Below, in pieces: positions 15,636-25,217 of a stretch of 64,000 nucleotides of DNA. The DNA lies in NCBI GenBank assembly GCA_963668015.2, contig CAXXCR010000001.1, positions 10,269 to 74,268 on the forward strand, given 5' to 3'. The translations under genes and the position numbers were made by a program. This stretch comes from Ilyobacter_A sp963668015. Its GTDB lineage: Bacteria; Fusobacteriota; Fusobacteriia; Fusobacteriales; Fusobacteriaceae. A model generated the notes under the pieces. The model saw nothing but the letters and a program-made list of their open reading frames with translations, did no database searches and was not told where the DNA came from. Numbering within the stretch: the first letter of the stretch is position 1; the number at the start of each line of letters is the position of its first letter.

Positions 15636-16859
15636 TTAGTCTAGCTGTCTTCTAAACATATCCATCTCTTCTACTGCTATATCCGTTTTTATCCTTACAA
15701 AGGAGTTTGGATGAGCCACATCTACCTCTTCATCGTCCCCTTTTTTATTTATTTTAATCATTTTCGGAAGTATAATTTTTTCAGGATCTCCCACAGGCTT
15801 TACAACTTCAAGTTCCTCCCCTGTTTCAACCCTATTTCTTATGGCCAAGATATACTCACCTTCACCGAGTTTTTCTATAACTTTTGCAACCAACTGATGA
15901 CTCTGACTGTATGAATTCCTATCCCTGTAATTTTGAGCGCTTTCGTCTGGAGTACCGAAATAAAATCCTGGAGTATACCTTCTGTGGCTTACCGTTTCCA
16001 GCTCTTTCATCCACTTAGGGTCATACTGGTATTCACCCGAGTAGTACTTGTCCAATGCTTCTCTGTATGTTTTAACAACATTTGACACGTAGTATATCCC
16101 CTTCATTCTTCCTTCTATCTTAAGGCTGTCTACTCCTATCTCAAGTATCTTGTCTATGAACTCTATTGTGCACATATCCTTAGAATTGAAAATATAAGTT
16201 CCTCTTTCATCTTCGTAAACAGGGAAATGCTCCCCAGGTCTTTTCTCTTCCATCAAGGTATATTCCCACCTGCAAGACTGGGCACAAGAACCTCTATTCG
16301 CGTCTCTGCCAGTCATGTAATTGCTTAGCAGGCATCTGCCGGATATAGATATGCACATAGCGCCGTGTATAAATACCTCCACCTCGATGTCAGGCACTCT
16401 TTCTCTTATCTCTCTTATATTATCAAGTGAAACCTCTCTTGCAAGAACAACCCTTTTTGCCCCCAGATCCTTCCACATTTTTACAGATCTCCAGTTTGTG
16501 TTGCTGGCCTGAGTGCTTATGCTTATATTCAAATTTGTATTTTCCCTGACTATTTGAAACACTCCCATGTCAGCTACTATTACACCGTCTACACCTATCT
16601 CGTCCAGGTATTTTACATACGGTATCATCCCTTCAAGCTCTTCATTGTGGGGTATTATATTTAAGGTAACATACACTTTTTTCCCCAGACTATGGGCGTA
16701 TTCAGCAGCCTCTTTTAGCTCCGCTTCAGAAAAATTACCAGAAAATGATCTCATATTAAAAAGCTTTCCGCCCAAATATACAGCATCTGCACCATAATGA
16801 AATGCCATCTTCATTTTTTCCATATTTCCAGCTGGTGCCAATAATTCTGTTTTCTTCAT
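15636..16859 (-). CDS. U32 family peptidase-like protein (TrhP/YegQ type)
   Basis: 407 residues. It opens 'TELLAPAGNMEKMKMAFHYG' and has the U32 hallmark 'GSCAQSCRWEY' preceded by 'IHGAMCISISGRCLLSNYMT', giving the Cys set that in E. coli YegQ and B. subtilis YrrN/YrrO supports prephenate-dependent 5-hydroxylation of tRNA U34. It closely follows the YrrO pattern ('YIFNSKDMCTIEFIDKI', 'SLKIEGRMK'). The old name peptidase or collagenase is probably misleading. The usual partner YrrN or an O-methyltransferase is not adjacent. Confidence 0.88.
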   Translation of the reverse strand: MKKTELLAPAGNMEKMKMAFHYGADAVYLGGKLFNMRSFSGNFSEAELKEAAEYAHSLGKKVYVTLNIIPHNEELEGMIPYVKYLDEIGVDGVIVADMGVFQIVRENTNLNISISTQASNTNWRSVKMWKDLGAKRVVLAREVSLDNIREIRERVPDIEVEVFIHGAMCISISGRCLLSNYMTGRDANRGSCAQSCRWEYTLMEEKRPGEHFPVYEDERGTYIFNSKDMCTIEFIDKILEIGVDSLKIEGRMKGIYYVSNVVKTYREALDKYYSGEYQYDPKWMKELETVSHRRYTPGFYFGTPDESAQNYRDRNSYSQSHQLVAKVIEKLGEGEYILAIRNRVETGEELEVVKPVGDPEKIILPKMIKINKKGDDEEVDVAHPNSFVRIKTDIAVEEMDMFRRQLD

Positions 16860-16964
16860 CTTACTCCTCTTTCTTACTAAAAATTAATTTTTATCATATC
16901 TAGCAACTAAATTGCTATCTAATTTAAATTTTGAATTTATACTATTTCAAAGCAAGGCTTCAGA

Positions 16965-18302
16965 CTAGTCTATCCTATTTGTATAGTCACCAAACCTGGT
17001 TATCTCATTAAAGAATCTCAGGTTTACGGTTCCAACGGGACCATTCCTCTGCTTACCTATTATTACCTCTGCTATTCCTTTGTACTCACTGTCCTCGTTA
17101 TAGTATTCATCCCTGTAAAGGAATACCACCATATCCGCATCCTGCTCTATGGCTCCGGAATCCCTCAAATCCGAAAGCATAGGCCTCCTGTCTGCTCTCT
17201 GTTCTGGAGCACGTGATAACTGTGACAGGGCTACTACCGGAACATTCAACTCCCTGGCTATACCCTTTAGCGACCTAGATATATCAGATATCTCCTGCTG
17301 TCTGCTCTCATTTCTTCCAGCTCCGTGTATAAGCTGCAGGTAATCTATCAGTATCATATCTAATTTCCCAGCTGCTTTAGCCCTTCTAGCCATTGCTCTT
17401 ATTTCAAGTACAGTTATGTTAGGGGTATCCGCTACCTGTATATTTGAATTTGCCAGTCTTCCACTTGCCAGTCCAAGTTGTCCCCATTCGGCGTCGTCTA
17501 TAAAACCATTTCTTATCTTTTGAAGAGGTATCTTAGACTCCACCGAAAGCAGTCTCTGGAATATCTGTGAATTGGACATCTCCAGACTGAAAACCAGAAC
17601 GCCCTTTCTTTCCTTAACAGCAGCTGAAAGAGCTAAGTTTAGAGCAAAGGCCGTCTTACCCATACTTGGCCTTGCTGCGAGGATTACAAGATCTGACGGG
17701 TGAAAACCAGATGTCATCTCATCAAAATGTGTAAATCCAGACGATATGCCGGTAGTGGCACCTTTATTTTGAAACACAGATTCCAGTCTGTCAAATTCCT
17801 GTACAACCAGTTCACTAAGAGGTGTTACATCTTTAGTTTCCTTTGATTCGGATATCTTAAATATTAGCCCCTCTGATTTATCCAGTATAGTGTCCACATC
17901 TTCATAACCTTCATAGGCCATTTCCACAATATTTGTTCCTATGTCAACAAGTTTTCTGAGAACTGATTTTTCCTTTACTATTTTTGTATAGTTCATTATA
18001 TTGGCAGCTGTTGGAACCTCTTCCATTATCTCATATATTATCTCTTCCCTGCCGCTTTCTTCAAACTTATTTTTCTTCTTCAGCTTATCTATTAAAATTA
18101 TCGGGTCTATTACCTCGCCGGTATTGTATGACTCCAACATAACCTCGTATATATTCTGATGTGCTACCTTGAAAAAATCATCTATTTTAAGTATCTCTAT
18201 TATGTCGGTTAGGACATCTGGCTTTAAGAGTATGCCACCTAAAACTGATTTTTCAGCCTCTATACTACTCGGAACTTTTTTAAAATTATCTATTTCCAAC
18301 AT
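16965..18302 (-). CDS. dnaB: Replicative DNA helicase DnaB
   Basis: 445 residues from ATG 18302 (MLEIDNFKKVPSSIEAEK), chosen for AAGGAG 7 nt upstream. The N-terminal DnaB domain (~8-110) binds primase and the C-terminal RecA-like motor starts ~170. Walker A is 'AARPSMGKTAFALN', Walker B 'MILIDYLQL', and the tail contains 'VVALSQLSRAPEQRADRRP' and 'SGAIEQDADMVVFLYRDEYY'. It unwinds DNA at the fork. rplI precedes it with a hairpin between, the rplI-dnaB order common in many bacteria. The reading frame is intact, unlike its upstream neighbours. Confidence 0.97.
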   Translation of the reverse strand: MLEIDNFKKVPSSIEAEKSVLGGILLKPDVLTDIIEILKIDDFFKVAHQNIYEVMLESYNTGEVIDPIILIDKLKKKNKFEESGREEIIYEIMEEVPTAANIMNYTKIVKEKSVLRKLVDIGTNIVEMAYEGYEDVDTILDKSEGLIFKISESKETKDVTPLSELVVQEFDRLESVFQNKGATTGISSGFTHFDEMTSGFHPSDLVILAARPSMGKTAFALNLALSAAVKERKGVLVFSLEMSNSQIFQRLLSVESKIPLQKIRNGFIDDAEWGQLGLASGRLANSNIQVADTPNITVLEIRAMARRAKAAGKLDMILIDYLQLIHGAGRNESRQQEISDISRSLKGIARELNVPVVALSQLSRAPEQRADRRPMLSDLRDSGAIEQDADMVVFLYRDEYYNEDSEYKGIAEVIIGKQRNGPVGTVNLRFFNEITRFGDYTNRID

Positions 18303-18324
18303 TATTATCTCCTTCATAGCATAC

Positions 18325-18351
18325 AAAAAGGTAACATACAGTTACCTTTTT
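18325..18351 (-). terminator. Hairpin between rplI and dnaB
   Basis: Arms AAAAAGGTAAC / GTTACCTTTTT with a 5-nt loop, directly after the rplI stop. On the minus strand it is followed by a T-rich tract, so it may attenuate transcription into dnaB. Confidence 0.7.
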
Positions 18352-18802
18352 TTATGCTTCGGTTATTATCTTTACTTCTGCCTTTACATCTTTGTGCAGT
18401 TTTAAAGTTGCACTATGCTCACCTAAAGTCTTTATGTTTTGCATCTATTTTTTTTCTTATCCACTTTCAATCCAAACTCTTTTTTCTATCATTGCTGCAA
18501 TATCTTTTGATGTAACAGAACCAAATACCTTACCGTTTGCTCCGGCTTTTACTTTCATTTTTACAGTTTTTGATTCCAAAACCTTTTTCAGTTCTTCTGC
18601 CTTTACTTTTTCCTCAGCAGCTGCTTTCTCAGATTTTTTCTTTTTATTTTCTAGTTTTTTTCAACTCGTCATCTGTTGCCAAAACTGCTTTTTTATTCTT
18701 TAATAAAAAGTTTTTAGCGTATCCTTCTGATACATTTATAATTTCTCCTTTTTTCCCTTGCCCAGCTACTGTTTCTGTAAGTATTACCTTGATTTTAGCC
18801 AT
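18352..18802 (-). CDS. rplI: Ribosomal protein L9 (sequence interrupted by several frameshifts)
   Basis: Starts at ATG 18802 behind AGGAGG. The pieces add up to full-length L9: 'MAKIKVILTETVAGQGKKGE', 'YAKNFLLKNKKAVLATDDEL', 'AGANGKVFGSVTSKDIA', then 'KTLGEHSATLKLHKDV' to the stop at 18352. Reading needs about four one-base corrections, the first at a seven-T run (18655-18661) and the rest between about 18430 and 18475, near homopolymers. L9 is conserved and its residues are intact apart from phase, so I read these as sequence errors, not gene decay. Confidence 0.85.
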
Positions 18803-18842
18803 AATATTAGCCTCCTATTTCCTAACTATTTTTATCTTTATG

Positions 18843-19669
18843 TCAAAACTTTTTAAATGCGCCTATCAAGAATAGTATTTGCGGAAAAATAATCGCTGCT
18901 ACTACTGAAAGCATCTTTGTATAAATTTTAGTGTTCAACTTCTTGCTGATTAGTTTATACACTGTCTTAATACCATAAATTATATAAATAAACTGCCCTA
19001 TTGCAGTTTAGATTTTTAAGTAAAAAACTGCCATCTCCACTGATCTTAATCATAAGAACCGGGATTATATATACTAAAAGACCCAAATAAGACATTTCCC
19101 AGTTGCTGCTGCTGTATTTTGTGTACATAAAATTAATCATGTAATTAACAATAAACAAGCTTAAGAAACTTATGAAAATAAAATTCTCTTTCATATACTC
19201 CAAAGTCGCATTAAAACTTGATGTCATTGCAGACATAAATTTTTGAGACTCTTCGCCGTTTAATTTTAAAGCTGTTTCATAAAATTTACCTGACTGACCT
19301 TGAGAAATTTCCCAAGCCCGTGACAGCCCCTCATATATATCAGCAGAATAAATATTGTAGAAATAATATACCACTAAAGCTCCTATTGCACTCGAAATCA
19401 ATACCCTATCTAAAACTTTCAACCTCGTAATCCTGCTGAAAATATGATATATAAGCTCCGACGCCATATATATAGCCAGGTAATAGTGGCAGCAAAGTGG
19501 AATTTAAAAAATATATCAATGCCATTAAAAAAAACTCAAAAATTAATCTCTGCTTGCTATTTTTTCCCCTAAAAATTTTTATTTTATATAAAATAACCAT
19601 TAAAAAAATAGGTAGATGAATCAATGAAAAAAACAACATCATACTCATTAAAAGGTTATTATTCATCAT
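18843..19669 (-). CDS. DUF2232 / YybS-like membrane protein (frameshifted)
   Basis: Begins MMNNNLLMSMMLFF at ATG 19669 with GGAGATTTAG upstream and continues through 'YHIFSRITRLKVLDRVLIS' and 'TKMLSVVAAIIFPQILFLIG' to TGA at 18843, but needs one correction near the TATATATAT tract (~19465) and another near 19010. Total ~275 residues with several hydrophobic helices, like the YybS/DUF2232 family that sits before rplI in Firmicutes. The start lies within the end of the M20 gene. Function unknown. Confidence 0.7.
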
Positions 19670-20763
19670 CTAAATCTCCTCTATACTTTTTATCTAATTT
19701 CATAAGGGCTTTATACACATTTTCTATACCCTTATAAAAACTAACTATCTCGACTTGTTCGTCTCTTCTATTCCTGTTCTCACCATTGGCCAGTCCAACT
19801 GTAAGAGTGTCTATCCCAAATTCCCGTCCAAGGGACACCTCACTGTTAGAGGTTTATACTATAAGTTTTTATATTTAGCTCTTCCTGAGTTTCTTTAAAA
19901 ACCTCTTCTAATTGGCTAAACTCAACTGTCATAGCTTTTTTTCTCAGAACTTGCTTAAACCTGATATTTATATTTTCTTCTTTTGATAAACCTTCTGTAA
20001 TTTCCTTGATAGCCTGAGTGGGCTTTTCCTATCTCAGAATCTTTAAAACTCCTAAGTTCAAGTTCAAGATGTGCCCTATCTGGTATTATATCATAAAATA
20101 CTCCAGATGTTAACTTTGAAATATTAAAAAACAAGTGAGTCGTCAAACTCTTCCTCTTTTAGTTTTCTTATAAACAACGCCGCTACCTCTATTGGGTTGC
20201 TTTCAGAATAATCCTGCCAGATATCTCCTCCATTACCTATAAAGTCTACATTAACCCTTGATACAGCAAAATTCGATTTACTTATATTCCCAAGTTCCAT
20301 GGTTTTTAGATTTATAATCCCATTGATTTTTTCATCTACATTTTCCAAAAAATATCTAAGGCCCTTGTAGTCTGTTTTTCCTCCAACACTTGCGAGCAGA
20401 TATATATTGTTATACAGATAATGGTTTTTTATAAGATCGCCTAATAGAAGAAGTGCACACAACTCAAGTGTATTTCCTGCAGGGCCGATGTTTGCATATC
20501 TCTTTCATCTTTATTTTAATGTTTTTCAAAATCTTTTATCTGTTCCAAGCTGCAATTTACAACTACAGCTTCATTACTATTACCCCTTTATTTTGGCAAC
20601 AATATTTCCATAAAGATCCATTTTGGTGTCTTTAACATCATAATCGGCAAAGACATCCATAAGATACTTCCCCCTTTAGTATCATATCTTTTTCTGAAAA
20701 CTTGCTGAATTGTAAAAAATGATTCAAAATTTCTTCTTCTCTGTTCATTAAAACTTTTTTCAT
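19659..20763 (-). CDS. M20-type metallohydrolase (multiple frameshifts)
   Basis: From ATG 20763 (MKKVLMNREEEILNHF, after AGGTGGGG) to TAA 19659. Corrected segments read 'RYANIGPAGNTLELCALLLL', 'GIINLKTMELGNISKSNFAV', 'VDFIGNGGDIWQDYSESNP', 'LTSGVFYDIIPDRAHLELEL', 'TSNSEVSLGREFGIDTLTVG', close to M20 peptidases (dimerisation domain, NxIP.ra.le motif and C-terminal helix). At least six phase changes are needed. Usual metal-ligand motifs such as HTDxV are not obvious ('NIGPAGNT' stands there), so it may be a noncatalytic relative. It follows dnaX directly. Confidence 0.6.
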
Positions 20764-20780
20764 AGTATACCCCACCTATT

Positions 20781-22245
20781 TTAAGACATTATCTCCCCAT
20801 CAAAAAAATCAACTACTTTTTCTACAAATGAATCAGTTTCAGTATTTTGCTCCACTGTTCTTCCTACACCTACAACTTCATATCTGACTTCTATTTCCGG
20901 TGAAAAGGACCTCCCTTAAGGTTTCTAGAAAGACTTCATGATACTGAGGTTTTTCCATGGCAGTCTTGGAATACTGGTTGTCATAAGTAAATCCTACATA
21001 AAGAACATTCCCGTCAACTCTGATGGGTTGTGCTCCGTTTAAAAGTGCAATTAACGTTATCTTCTTGCTCTTTGCCTTTTTTTATTAGTTCTCCCCATTT
21101 CCTCTCTTACATCCTGAATGCTCACAGAAGCACTCTTACTTACCTTTTTTTACCTCAGTTGCTTTTTCTTCAAACTCTCCCTCCTCAGCAACAGTTGCCT
21201 GAGGAACAGTTTTTTTCATTGTTTCCATGCCGCTTAAATGATAAAGTACTACATATCCAAGAAGCCTCTTGTCCTCTTCATACTTAAACTTTGAAAGTAT
21301 CTCAAATATTTTCTCTATTGAAAAAAGACACCTTTCCACCCCAAGTATTTTTTCGCCTTTAAGAACGCTTTCTTTTAAAAAATTAGCAAAATCTTTAAAA
21401 AACACCTCTACGTTCACGGAATTTTCCCATAATCCATCTAAAAATTCCATACCTGCCTGAAGGTTTTTTTCATCCAAAATATCTAAAAATTCTTCTAAAA
21501 GTTTTTTTGGTATTACACCCAATGCCCTTTCTGTTTTTGGTGCTACTATCTCTTCTCCTAGATATGTTGATATCAACCTCTCAAAAATAGATATTGCATC
21601 CCTCATACTTCCGCCAGCTCTTTCGTAAATGAGCTTTAAACTCTCCTCATCTATTGTTACACCTTCTTTTTCTGCTATCTCAATTAACTTAGACTTTGTT
21701 TCGGCAAAGCTCAATGGCTTGAAATCATATCTTTGACATCTTGAAATTATAGTATCCAGCACCTTGTCCGGTTCAGTAGTAGCCAAGATAAAGATTACAT
21801 GACTAGGAGGCTCTTCCAGTGTTTTTAAAAGTGCATTGAAGGCTTCCTTAGTGAGCATATGTACCTCATCTATTATATAGACTTTTTTTCTGCCTTTTAC
21901 AGGCTGGTAATTGATCTTATCCTTAAGTGAACGTATCTCATCTATCCCCCGGTTGGAAGCAGCATCTATCTCTATCAGGTCTATAAAATTACCGCTGTTT
22001 ATAGCCCTGCAGTTATCGCATTCATTGCACGGACTGTCTGTTATTCCATTTTCAAGGCAATTTAATCCCTTCGCTATCAGTCTTGCAGTAGTGGTCTTAC
22101 CTACACCTCTAGGTCCTGTGAAAAGGTATGCATGAGCCATCCTGTTTTTCTTCAAAGAGTTCTTTATTGTATGTATTATCTCCTCTTCACCTGCAACCTG
22201 TTGAAAATCCATAGGCCTGTATTTTCTGTACAATGTTAAATGCAT
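20781..22245 (-). CDS. dnaX: DNA polymerase III subunit gamma/tau (3' part frameshifted)
   Basis: Clamp-loader subunit of ~488 residues if corrected. The first 365 residues are uninterrupted: 'LYRKYRPMDFQQVAGEEEII', Walker A 'TGPRGVGKTTTARLIAKGLN', four zinc Cys in 'CLENGITDSPCNECDNC', Walker B 'VYIIDEVHMLT', and sensor 1 'ILATTEPDKVL'. After a homopolymer at ~21145 the frame ends early, but the continuation ('ALLNGAQPIRVDGNVLYVGF', 'EVVGVGRTVEQNTETDSF') runs to 20781 in other phases. Part of this could be programmed slippage as known for E. coli dnaX, but further shifts downstream favour errors. GGGAGGAATTC precedes ATG 22245. Confidence 0.85.
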
Positions 22246-22353
22246 GAATTCCTCCCAAAAAGGAAATATAAGTAAAAAATTAAACTTCTTTCTTTTATCT
22301 AACGACGAAATTATTAATTTTTTAATTCTACTCCCTCATAAAATTTATTTATG

Positions 22354-22387
22354 AAAAAGCAAAAAAGCCGACGGCTTTTTTGCTTTT
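22354..22387 (-). terminator. Strong terminator after the NtrC-like gene
   Basis: A near-perfect 15-bp stem AAAAGCAAAAAAGCC / GGCTTTTTTGCTTTT with a 3-nt loop, 10 nt beyond the stop at 22398. It marks the end of the TPR-Ton operon. It is T-rich on both strands. Confidence 0.85.
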
Positions 22388-22397
22388 CAAATTTAAG

Positions 22398-23792
22398 TTA
22401 TTCTAATCCGTAATTGTTCATTTTTGTTCTAAGCGTATTTCTTGTGATACCAAGTATTTCAGCAGTCTCAACCTTCTTACCGTTTGTTATTTCAAGAACC
22501 TGCCTTATAAGCTCTCTTTCAACCCTTGCAATAATATTTCCGTAATAGTTCTTCTGGCTGTTGGACTTTAAGATGGAAATTTCTCCTTCTATCCAGTCAG
22601 CAAGCACCCAGTCTTGAATATCTCCATGTCTTTTTGAAATTTTTGCACCGATTACATTTGCCGGAAGGTCCTCTATAAGCAGACTAGCCCCTCTACATAA
22701 TGCCATGGCCGATTTGATGGCATTTTGCAACTCTCTTACGTTACCTGGCCAATCGTATTTCATTATTTTCTTTATAGCAGGCTTCGATACCCCTTTTACA
22801 CTTTTATGGAACTCTTCATTGAACTTTTGTATGTAGTAGTCTATTAAAAACGGGATATCGTCTTTTCTTTCGCGAAGAGCCGGCATTTCAATATCAAGTA
22901 TTTTCAATCTATGGTATAGCTCCTCGCTGAATTTCCCCTCTACTATGAGCTCGTCTAAGTTTTGGCCTGTAGAAGCTACAAGCCTTAAGTCTACTTTTAT
23001 CGGAGTGGTCCCGCCTATTCTGAAGAACTCACCCTCCTGCAGCACACTTAGTATTTTTGCCTGTGAGTCTAGGCTCAAGTCCTCTATGTTTCCTATGAAA
23101 AGGGTCCCACCATTGGCTTTTTCAAGTTCTCCTATTTGCGAGATACTAGCTCCCTTAAAGGCTCCTTGTTCATAACCAAATATTTTTCTTTCAAGAAGGA
23201 TGTCCTGCATAGCACTGCAGTTTATCGTCATAAAAGGCATCTCCTGCCTTTCACTGAATTTGTGAATAGCTCTGGCAACCAGTTTTTTACCTGTACCTTT
23301 TTCCCCTGCTATTAAAACAGATACATTACTCGAAGCTACCTTTCCTACCATTTTGTATACATCTATCATAGCAGGCGTCATCCCTATTATCTTTTCTTCG
23401 CCTACGTCTACCTTAGTCCCTACTCTTTCTGCTTTCATTTTTTGGTCTTTAAGGGCTTTTTCAATTATTTTACTTATTATTTCACCCTCAACAGGCTTCA
23501 TAAGATAATCATAAGCTCCGGCTTTAACACTACCTGCTATTATATTTAGTCCGGCTCTTTCACCTAGCACTACCACTATTATTTTTTTGTTTACATTTAA
23601 TATTCTTTCTATAACCTCTATAAGCTTTTCGTATTTAAGTTCGTCACCTTCCAAGACAACTGCACTATATCTGTTTCTTTTTATCTCGTCAAAAATATCA
23701 GAGAAATTGTCTATAAAGCTTACCTCTGTCCCCAAAACTTCTGTCAATTCTAACTCAAGTTTTTTTTCAAGCATTACTCCTAAAATGTTCAA
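22398..23792 (-). CDS. NtrC-family protein with degenerate receiver and AAA+ site
   Basis: 464 residues, receiver-AAA+-Fis HTH order. TTG start 23792 overlaps the tonB stop by 4 nt (TTGA) with GAGGTGA upstream. Receiver (1-115): no acidic pair near the N-terminus, and the phospho-acceptor region reads 'SAVVLEGDELK', while 'YDYLMKP' is kept. AAA+ (~135-370): Walker A GEKGTGKK (163-170) is kept, GAFTGA is GAFKGA (210-215), Walker B 'LFIGNIED' has G234-N235 instead of Asp-Glu, and the first Arg finger is S289. The HTH (~425-464, 'TAEILGITRNTLRTKMNNYG') is intact. Likely a DNA-binding protein that can neither hydrolyse ATP nor activate sigma-54 normally (inference). Confidence 0.9.
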   Translation of the reverse strand: MNILGVMLEKKLELELTEVLGTEVSFIDNFSDIFDEIKRNRYSAVVLEGDELKYEKLIEVIERILNVNKKIIVVVLGERAGLNIIAGSVKAGAYDYLMKPVEGEIISKIIEKALKDQKMKAERVGTKVDVGEEKIIGMTPAMIDVYKMVGKVASSNVSVLIAGEKGTGKKLVARAIHKFSERQEMPFMTINCSAMQDILLERKIFGYEQGAFKGASISQIGELEKANGGTLFIGNIEDLSLDSQAKILSVLQEGEFFRIGGTTPIKVDLRLVASTGQNLDELIVEGKFSEELYHRLKILDIEMPALRERKDDIPFLIDYYIQKFNEEFHKSVKGVSKPAIKKIMKYDWPGNVRELQNAIKSAMALCRGASLLIEDLPANVIGAKISKRHGDIQDWVLADWIEGEISILKSNSQKNYYGNIIARVERELIRQVLEITNGKKVETAEILGITRNTLRTKMNNYGLE

Positions 23793-24757
23793 GTCTTGTC
23801 ACCTCTATTCTTCCTAATTAGTTCGAAATCGTATGTTACGCTTACCTTACCAGATACTGGCAGGCCATTCTGATAAATAAATATCTTCCAAGTTTTGGCA
23901 ACTTCTGTAACTGCCCTGTCCAGCACAGGATAACCACTTTTTTCTATTCTTGCTTTTCTTACACTGCCACTTTCGTCCACATCTAAAATAACCACAACCT
24001 TTCCCTTCATTCCCTTTTTTTCAGCTTCTAAAGGATACCTAGGTTCTTGATTGCTTTTGGACCAAATTGGAATTAACCCCTCTTCTAATGTACCCAGTCT
24101 GAATCCTTCCGGCAAATTAGTGCTTGTTCCGCTTTCGTCCTTAAACGTAACCCACTTCAATTCTTCGCCGTCACTTTCTGTTTCTACACTGTAATTTTCT
24201 TTGAATACCTCGTTTTTTAAGGTTGGAACTACCTCTTTTACCTCGCTTATTTCTCTCTCTAATGCATCAGAAACTGAATATTCTTTAGCTGTAAACTCTT
24301 CAGTATCAGTCTTACTGTAAACTCCTCGAATCTCTTTTTTCTTTACTTCATGGTTTGAGATTTTTTCTGAAGTCAGAAGATCAAAATCTGGATTTTCGAT
24401 TACCAAATCCTCAATATTTATTTCCTCTTTAAAATTTAACACGTTTTCACCTTTTTTTTCAACCTCTTTTTGAATTTTTCTCTCTTTTACCTCTGTTTTT
24501 TTTATTTTTTCAAGAAGTTTAGCTGCAGTTTCTTTCGGTATTTCCCTCTGTTCGTCAATATCTTCATTCTTTAAATCTCTTGTTTTGGGTTTTTCATATG
24601 AAAAATTATTTAAATTAATCCCGATTTTCAATTGCTGTACTTTTTCTTCCTTTTCCAGAACAAGGTCTTTAAAACCAGGTAATAAAAGTATCAAAGCTAA
24701 ATGAATTACCAAACTGGCAAAAAGTATTATGGCAAAGTTTTTTTCCTCACTGTGCAT
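23789..24757 (-). CDS. tonB: TonB-family energy transducer
   Basis: 322 residues. There is one N-terminal transmembrane segment (~8-28, 'FAIILFASLVIHLALILLL'), then a long Lys/Glu-rich periplasmic linker (~35-215) instead of the usual Pro-rich spacer. The C-terminal TonB domain (~235-315) has 'EPRYPLEAEKKGMKGKVVVI', 'VDESGSVRKARIEKSGYPVL' and 'DRAVTEVAKTWKI'. It follows exbD by 8 bp, giving ExbB-ExbD-TonB. It would carry proton-motive energy to an outer-membrane partner; no TonB-dependent receptor gene is in the window. Confidence 0.92.
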   Translation of the reverse strand: MHSEEKNFAIILFASLVIHLALILLLPGFKDLVLEKEEKVQQLKIGINLNNFSYEKPKTRDLKNEDIDEQREIPKETAAKLLEKIKKTEVKERKIQKEVEKKGENVLNFKEEINIEDLVIENPDFDLLTSEKISNHEVKKKEIRGVYSKTDTEEFTAKEYSVSDALEREISEVKEVVPTLKNEVFKENYSVETESDGEELKWVTFKDESGTSTNLPEGFRLGTLEEGLIPIWSKSNQEPRYPLEAEKKGMKGKVVVILDVDESGSVRKARIEKSGYPVLDRAVTEVAKTWKIFIYQNGLPVSGKVSVTYDFELIRKNRGDKT

Positions 24758-24765
24758 GGCAGCAC

Positions 24766-25209
24766 CTACTCTTCCATTGGAGCTGCATCTATATTTAGAG
24801 AATCGGCCCCTGCTTCTTTTGAAAGTGTCATCAACTTTACTATACTTCCATAATCTAGTTTTTTGTCAGCACTTATTATTACCTCTTTTTTTTCACTTTT
24901 AGAAAGTCCGTTTTCCAGAACCGATCTCAGGTTTTCAAAATCAGTTTTAATGCTTTCCTTCTTTTCATTTTTAAAATCTAGATTTACAAATATGTCCCCC
25001 TCTAAATTCATCAATACCTGCAAACTCTCCACCTCAGCCTTATTTTGAATGCTTGACTGCGGAAGTTCTATATTTAGTCCGCTGTTCACATCTTTAAAGG
25101 TTGTTGCAACCATGAAAAATATAAGCAGTAGAAATACGACATCTATCAAAGGGGTCAGTTCTAATATAAGGTTATTATTTCTCCTTCTGATTATCTTTCT
25201 GGTCCTCAT
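24766..25209 (-). CDS. exbD: ExbD/TolR biopolymer transport protein
   Basis: 147 residues. There is a short Arg-rich cytoplasmic start ('MRTRKIIRRRNNN'), a single transmembrane helix with the proton-path Asp in 'LTPLIDVVFLLLIFFMVAT', then a periplasmic domain ending in 'ADKKLDYGSIVKLMTLSKEA'. It pairs with ExbB as the proton channel that drives TonB or Tol-type transducers. It sits 8 bp after exbB. Confidence 0.95.
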   Translation of the reverse strand: MRTRKIIRRRNNNLILELTPLIDVVFLLLIFFMVATTFKDVNSGLNIELPQSSIQNKAEVESLQVLMNLEGDIFVNLDFKNEKKESIKTDFENLRSVLENGLSKSEKKEVIISADKKLDYGSIVKLMTLSKEAGADSLNIDAAPMEE

Positions 25210-25217
25210 AGTTGTTC

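Noticed and set aside
15164..15655. 163-codon plus-strand open frame
   Set aside because: It is antisense to DUF4126 and the end of the U32 gene, without ribosome site or family features.
18352..20763. rplI, DUF2232 and M20 genes as genuine pseudogenes
   Set aside because: Indels are single bases, often in homopolymers, clustered over conserved genes with no substitutions in key blocks; sequence error explains them better.
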